Of a stretch of DNA of 38,908 nt, positions 35,224 to 38,908 are shown piece after piece. The notes under the pieces are model-generated. The model was not told the DNA's origin. It made no database searches and was given only the letters and a program-made list of their open reading frames with translations. The translations under genes and the position numbers were made by a program. The stretch is from Opitutia bacterium (lineage in GTDB: Bacteria; Verrucomicrobiota; Verrucomicrobiia; Opitutales; UBA953). How positions within the stretch are numbered: the first letter of the stretch is position 1; each line of letters opens with the position of its first letter. The stretch lies in assembly GCA_947456525.1 (NCBI GenBank), contig CANGRI010000005.1, forward strand, positions 1 to 38,908. The letters are read 5' to 3'.

Positions 35224-36693
35224 ATGTCCAATTATCTCGCCATCGACCTCGGAGCCGAATCCGGGCGTGTCATCCTCGGCCAGCTTAAAGCCGGCAAGTT
35301 CACGATGAAGGAGATTCATCGCTTCTCAAACGGGGCCATCACGGCCAACGGCACCCTGCGCTGGGACATCATCCGCATCTTCCGCGAGATCCGCGTCGGA
35401 CTCGCCAAGGGCGCCAAGCTCGGCCCGATCAAGTCCGTCGCCTGCGATTCGTGGGGCGTCGACTATGTCCTGCTCAAGGGCGATGGTCCGCTGCTTTCGC
35501 TTCCCTTCACCTACCGCGACGAACGGAGTTTCGCGTCCTACGAACTGGCCATGCGCCGTTTCTCGCAGAAGGAGATCTTCGAAGGCACCGGCATCGCCTC
35601 GATTTCGATCAACACGCTCTACCAGCTTTTCCACGACGCCGAAAATCGTCCCGAGATGCTGCAGTTCGCCGACAAGTTCCTGCTGATCGGCGACTACATC
35701 ACCTGGCTCCTGACCGGCAAAGCCCGCGCCGAAGAGACGCTGATCTCGGGCAGCCAGTGCTGGGATACCCGCAAGCGCGACTGGGCCTGGCCCGTGCTGA
35801 AGAAACTCGGCATTCCGAAGCATATCTTCCCCAAACCCGTCGCCCCGGGCGTTAAGCTCGGCAAGATGCTGCCTTACCTCGCCAAGGAAACCGGCTTAGG
35901 CAAGGCCGAGGTCGTCACGACCTGCGCCCATGACACCGCCGCGGCCGTCGCGGCCGTCCCCGCCACCAAGGGTGACGATTGGGCCTATCTCTCCTCCGGC
36001 ACCTGGTCGCTCCTGGGCCTCGAACTGCCCAAGCCGCTCGTCAACGAGACCGTCCGCGAGGCTAAGTACACCAATGAAGTGGGTTTCGGAGGCACCTCCC
36101 GCTTCCTCAAGAATCTGGTCGGCCTCTGGGTCCTCCAGGAATGCCGTCGCGAGTGGATGGAAAAAGGCGAGGTCTCCGATTACGGCGAGATCGTTAAGCT
36201 CGCGCTGAAGGCGCCTTCGCTCCGTTCGTTCATCCGTCCCGACGACATCCGTTTCGCCAAGCGCGGAGACATGGTCGCCAAGGTACAGGCCTTCTGCCGC
36301 GAGACCAAGCAACCCGTCCCGAAGACCCACGGCGAGATCGCCCGCTGTGTGCTCGAATCTTTGGCGCTGCTTTATCGTGTCGAAATGGACGGCATGGAGA
36401 AGCTTACGGGCCGCAAGCTGAAGCGCCTACACATCGTCGGCGGCGGCTGTCGCAACGCCCTGCTCAATCAAGCCACCGCCGATGCCACCGGTCGCACGGT
36501 CATCGCCGGCCCGGTCGAAGCCACGGCTGCCGGCAACATCCTCGTCCAGGCTATCGCCATGAAAGAGCTCAAGAACCTCGACGAACTCCGCAAGGTCGTC
36601 CGAAACTCTTTTGAGGTAGTGACTTACACACCCAATCCGACCTCGGCATGGGCAGCGGCCCAAGCGAAGTTTAATGGTTTAAAGAAAGCATAA
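35224..36693 (+). CDS. rhaB: Rhamnulokinase
   Basis: The ATG at 35224 gives 489 residues; the track begins at a TTG two codons upstream. The FGGY kinase N-domain is SNYLAIDLGAESGRVILGQL. VACDSWGVDYVLL, TYRDERSF and the INTLYQLFHD block point to rhamnulokinase. CAHDTAAAVAAVPA is typical of the sugar/phosphate site, and LHIVGGGCRNALLNQATADATG is the ATP-binding C-domain block. It phosphorylates L-rhamnulose to rhamnulose-1-phosphate. The start follows the aldolase stop by 30 bases. RhaA isomerase is not in the window. Confidence 0.96.
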   Translation: MSNYLAIDLGAESGRVILGQLKAGKFTMKEIHRFSNGAITANGTLRWDIIRIFREIRVGLAKGAKLGPIKSVACDSWGVDYVLLKGDGPLLSLPFTYRDERSFASYELAMRRFSQKEIFEGTGIASISINTLYQLFHDAENRPEMLQFADKFLLIGDYITWLLTGKARAEETLISGSQCWDTRKRDWAWPVLKKLGIPKHIFPKPVAPGVKLGKMLPYLAKETGLGKAEVVTTCAHDTAAAVAAVPATKGDDWAYLSSGTWSLLGLELPKPLVNETVREAKYTNEVGFGGTSRFLKNLVGLWVLQECRREWMEKGEVSDYGEIVKLALKAPSLRSFIRPDDIRFAKRGDMVAKVQAFCRETKQPVPKTHGEIARCVLESLALLYRVEMDGMEKLTGRKLKRLHIVGGGCRNALLNQATADATGRTVIAGPVEATAAGNILVQAIAMKELKNLDELRKVVRNSFEVVTYTPNPTSAWAAAQAKFNGLKKA

Positions 36694-36731
36694 AACCCCT
36701 TACTCAACACCCTCCTTTCCACGTAACAAAC

Positions 36732-38908
36732 ATGTCCAACTACAAGTACGTCTCTCACCTCTGGAACGATGCCGAAGCCGCGAAGCTCGATCCGGTCGGC
36801 CGTCTGGTCTATCGCTCCAACAAGCTCGGAGCCGACCAGCGCATCACGAACACCGGCGGCGGTAACACCTCTTCCAAGATCGTCGAGAAGGACCCTCTGA
36901 GCGGCACCGACACCCAGGTCCTATGGGTCAAGGGTTCGGGCGGCGACCTCCGCACCAGCAATCGCGACAACTTCTCCTCCCTGTACCAAGACAAGCTCAT
37001 CGGACTCCAGAAGTCATATGCAGCCCGCACGGACAAGGGCCTCAAGTCCCAGGCCGAAGACGACATGGTCGGCATGTACAACCACGCCACCTTCAACCTG
37101 AACCCGCGCGCCTCGTCGATCGACACGCCGCTGCACAGCTTCCTTCCCGGCAAGCACGTCGACCACATGCATCCAAACGCGATCATCTCGATCGCCGCGT
37201 CGAAGAACTGCGAAGCCCTCACGAAGGAGATCTTCGCCGGCAAGATGGCCTACGTGAAGTGGATGCGCCCGGGCTTCGAGCTCGGCCTCGCCATGCAGGA
37301 CATCTCCCGCCAGCAGCCGGCCATCAAGGCCATCATGATGGGCCAGCACGGCTTCATCTCCTGGGCTGACGACGACAAGGCCTGCTATGAGCTGACCCTC
37401 GCCATGATCGAGCAGGCCGCGGCCTACATCGACGCCAAGTATCAGGCCATGGGCGGCGACGCCAAGGCCTTCGGCGGCGCCCTCTACCAGACCCTCGACA
37501 CCGAGAAGCGTCACGCCACCTTCGCCGCTATCCTGCCTTGGCTCCGCGGCCAGGTCTCCAAGGAGAAGCGCTTCATCGGCACGATCCAGGAAGACGAAAA
37601 GATCCTCCGCTTCGTCAACTCGAAGGACGCCCCGCGTCTCGCCGAGCTCGGCACTTCCTGCCCGGACCATTTCCTCCGCACGAAGATCAAGCCCCTCTAC
37701 GTGAACTGGAACCCCCAATCCGAAGACGCCGCCGCGCTGAAGACCAAGCTGGCCGCCGCCCTCGAGCAGTACCGCAAGGATTACGCCGCCTATTACAATG
37801 CCTGCAAGCGACCGAACTCCCCGGCGATGCGCGACCCGAATCCGACCGTCGTCCTCATCCCCGGCCTCGGCATGATCGCCTGGGGCAAGGATAAGTCCGA
37901 ATCCCGCGTCACGGCCGAGTTCTACAACTGCGCCGTCGAGGTCATGCGCGGCGCCGAAGCCATCGACCAGTATATCGCCCTACCCCAGCAGGAAGCCTTC
38001 GACATCGAATACTGGCTCCTCGAAGAAGCGAAGCTGAAGCGCATGCCGGCCGAGAAGGAACTCGCCCGCCAGGTGATCATCGTCGTCGGCGCCGGCTCCG
38101 GCATCGGCAAGGAGACCGCCCATCGCCTCGTCAAGGAAGGCGCCCACATCGTCTGCGTCGACAAGAACGTCGAAGCCGCCCAGGCCACCGCCAAGGAGAT
38201 CACCGACAAGCTCGGCTCCGGCATCGGCGTCGCCGGCACCGGCCTCTCCAACTGCGGTCCGGCCATCGGCCTTTCCGGCGACATCATGGACCGCGCTTCG
38301 ATCCGTAAGATGCTCGACCAGGTCGCGCTGGCTTACGGCGGTTTCGACTCCATCTGCGTCACCGCGGGCATCTTCGTGTCCCCGGACACCACCGGCCACA
38401 TCCCGGACGACAAGTGGGCGCTCACCTTCGCCCTCAACGTTACCGGCAGCTACCTCGTCGCCGACGAAGCGTTCAAGACATGGAAGGAACAGGGACTCCG
38501 CGGCAACCTCGTCCTGACCACCAGCGCCAACGCCGCCGTGGCCAAGAAGGGTTCCGTCGCCTACGACACCTCGAAGGCCGCCGCCAACCACCTCGTCCGC
38601 GAGATGGCCATGGAGCTCTCGCCCCTCATCCGCGTCAACGGCGTGGCCCCGGCCACCGTCGTGCAGGGTTCGGCGATGTTCCCGCGCGACCGAGTGATCG
38701 CGTCGCTTGCGAAGTACAACATTCCCTACACCGATGATGAGGCGACCGATTCGCTGACGACGAAGCTCTCCCGCTTCTACGCCGATCGCACCCTGACCAA
38801 GAACCCCATCACCCCCGCCGACCAGGCCGAAGCCTACTTCCTCCTCGTGACCAATCGCCTCAGCAAGACGACCGGACAGGTCATCACCGTCGACGGCGGC
38901 CTCCACGA
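36732..38908 (+). CDS. Bifunctional rhamnulose-1-phosphate aldolase/short-chain dehydrogenase (RhaEW type), 3' truncated
   Basis: This gene is missing from the ORF track because its frame has no stop before the window edge. From the ATG at 36732 it encodes about 725 residues. The N-terminal class II aldolase domain has NTGGGNTSSKI, WVKGSGGDL, the zinc motif HVDHMHPNA and GQHGFISW. The C-terminal short-chain dehydrogenase domain has the cofactor loop VGAGSGIGKET and catalytic YDTSKAA, ending QVITVDGGL. The fusion fits the RhaEW (YuxG-like) enzymes that split rhamnulose-1-phosphate and oxidise L-lactaldehyde. Only a few C-terminal residues should be missing. It follows rhaB by 38 bases. Confidence 0.93.
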   Translation, partial: MSNYKYVSHLWNDAEAAKLDPVGRLVYRSNKLGADQRITNTGGGNTSSKIVEKDPLSGTDTQVLWVKGSGGDLRTSNRDNFSSLYQDKLIGLQKSYAARTDKGLKSQAEDDMVGMYNHATFNLNPRASSIDTPLHSFLPGKHVDHMHPNAIISIAASKNCEALTKEIFAGKMAYVKWMRPGFELGLAMQDISRQQPAIKAIMMGQHGFISWADDDKACYELTLAMIEQAAAYIDAKYQAMGGDAKAFGGALYQTLDTEKRHATFAAILPWLRGQVSKEKRFIGTIQEDEKILRFVNSKDAPRLAELGTSCPDHFLRTKIKPLYVNWNPQSEDAAALKTKLAAALEQYRKDYAAYYNACKRPNSPAMRDPNPTVVLIPGLGMIAWGKDKSESRVTAEFYNCAVEVMRGAEAIDQYIALPQQEAFDIEYWLLEEAKLKRMPAEKELARQVIIVVGAGSGIGKETAHRLVKEGAHIVCVDKNVEAAQATAKEITDKLGSGIGVAGTGLSNCGPAIGLSGDIMDRASIRKMLDQVALAYGGFDSICVTAGIFVSPDTTGHIPDDKWALTFALNVTGSYLVADEAFKTWKEQGLRGNLVLTTSANAAVAKKGSVAYDTSKAAANHLVREMAMELSPLIRVNGVAPATVVQGSAMFPRDRVIASLAKYNIPYTDDEATDSLTTKLSRFYADRTLTKNPITPADQAEAYFLLVTNRLSKTTGQVITVDGGLH

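Noticed and set aside
37980-38906. 308-residue minus-strand ORF at the right edge
   Set aside because: It is antisense to the RhaEW dehydrogenase domain, whose cofactor loop and YxxxK motif are clear on the plus strand.

Overview
The window reads as a compact, gene-dense, high-GC chromosomal segment of a Verrucomicrobiota bacterium, most likely of the Opitutae group. Supporting signs are a PSCyt1/DUF1549/DUF1553 cytochrome paired with a DUF1501 Tat protein, a DUF1080 protein, a Tat-exported Gfo/Idh/MocA oxidoreductase, a secreted double-NIPSNAP protein, and a complete peptidoglycan elongation operon (mreB-mreC-mreD-PBP2). This placement rests on gene families only; no rRNA gene is present to confirm it. 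There are no insertion sequences, integrases, CRISPR arrays or phage genes.

Region 1 (1-12610, minus strand). After the 3' end of an unidentified plus-strand gene, a REP-like pair of palindromes and a bidirectional terminator, ten minus-strand genes lie almost end to end. In transcription order they are: PSD1-type cytochrome, DUF1501 protein, MFS transporter, esterase, DUF1080 protein, DUF6428 protein, and a ribose-type ABC importer (ATPase, permease, lipoprotein), then the NIPSNAP protein. Gaps run from a 4-base overlap to about 50 bases, so this is probably one operon. It joins exported degradative or redox proteins to uptake of a released sugar-like compound. The substrate is unknown and no regulator is adjacent.

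Region 2 (12611-17371, plus strand). glmM, a GlmU-like left-handed beta-helix acetyltransferase lacking a full uridylyltransferase half, and glmS form a tight amino-sugar operon making UDP-GlcNAc precursors. A small duplicated zinc-ribbon protein follows.

Region 3 (17385-24366). Two tRNA-Lys genes (CUU and UUU), a short SpoU/TrmH methyltransferase and asd lie on the minus strand. A divergently encoded L,D-transpeptidase without a visible signal peptide comes next. Its stop codon interlocks with that of PBP2, the last gene of the minus-strand mreBCD-PBP2 operon.

Region 4 (24665-33417). A Tat-exported Gfo/Idh/MocA oxidoreductase converges on uppP. A plus-strand run follows: trpB, yicC, an HU/IHF-like gene, hisS and murJ. 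A minus-strand lipoprotein amidase overlaps the end of murJ. uppP, murJ, the amidase, the L,D-transpeptidase, mreBCD-PBP2, asd and glmM/glmS make the window rich in cell-wall functions.

Region 5 (33418-38908, plus strand). A DeoR-type regulator, a class II aldolase, rhamnulokinase (rhaB) and a fused rhamnulose-1-phosphate aldolase/short-chain dehydrogenase (RhaEW type, cut by the window edge) form an L-rhamnose catabolic cluster. An AT-rich upstream region carries a candidate promoter overlapping a palindrome.

The best candidates for new biology are the ten-gene Region 1 operon with its Cys-rich DUF6428 protein, the stand-alone GlmU-like acetyltransferase between glmM and glmS, and the second aldolase in the rhamnose cluster. 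None amounts to a proven new system from sequence alone.
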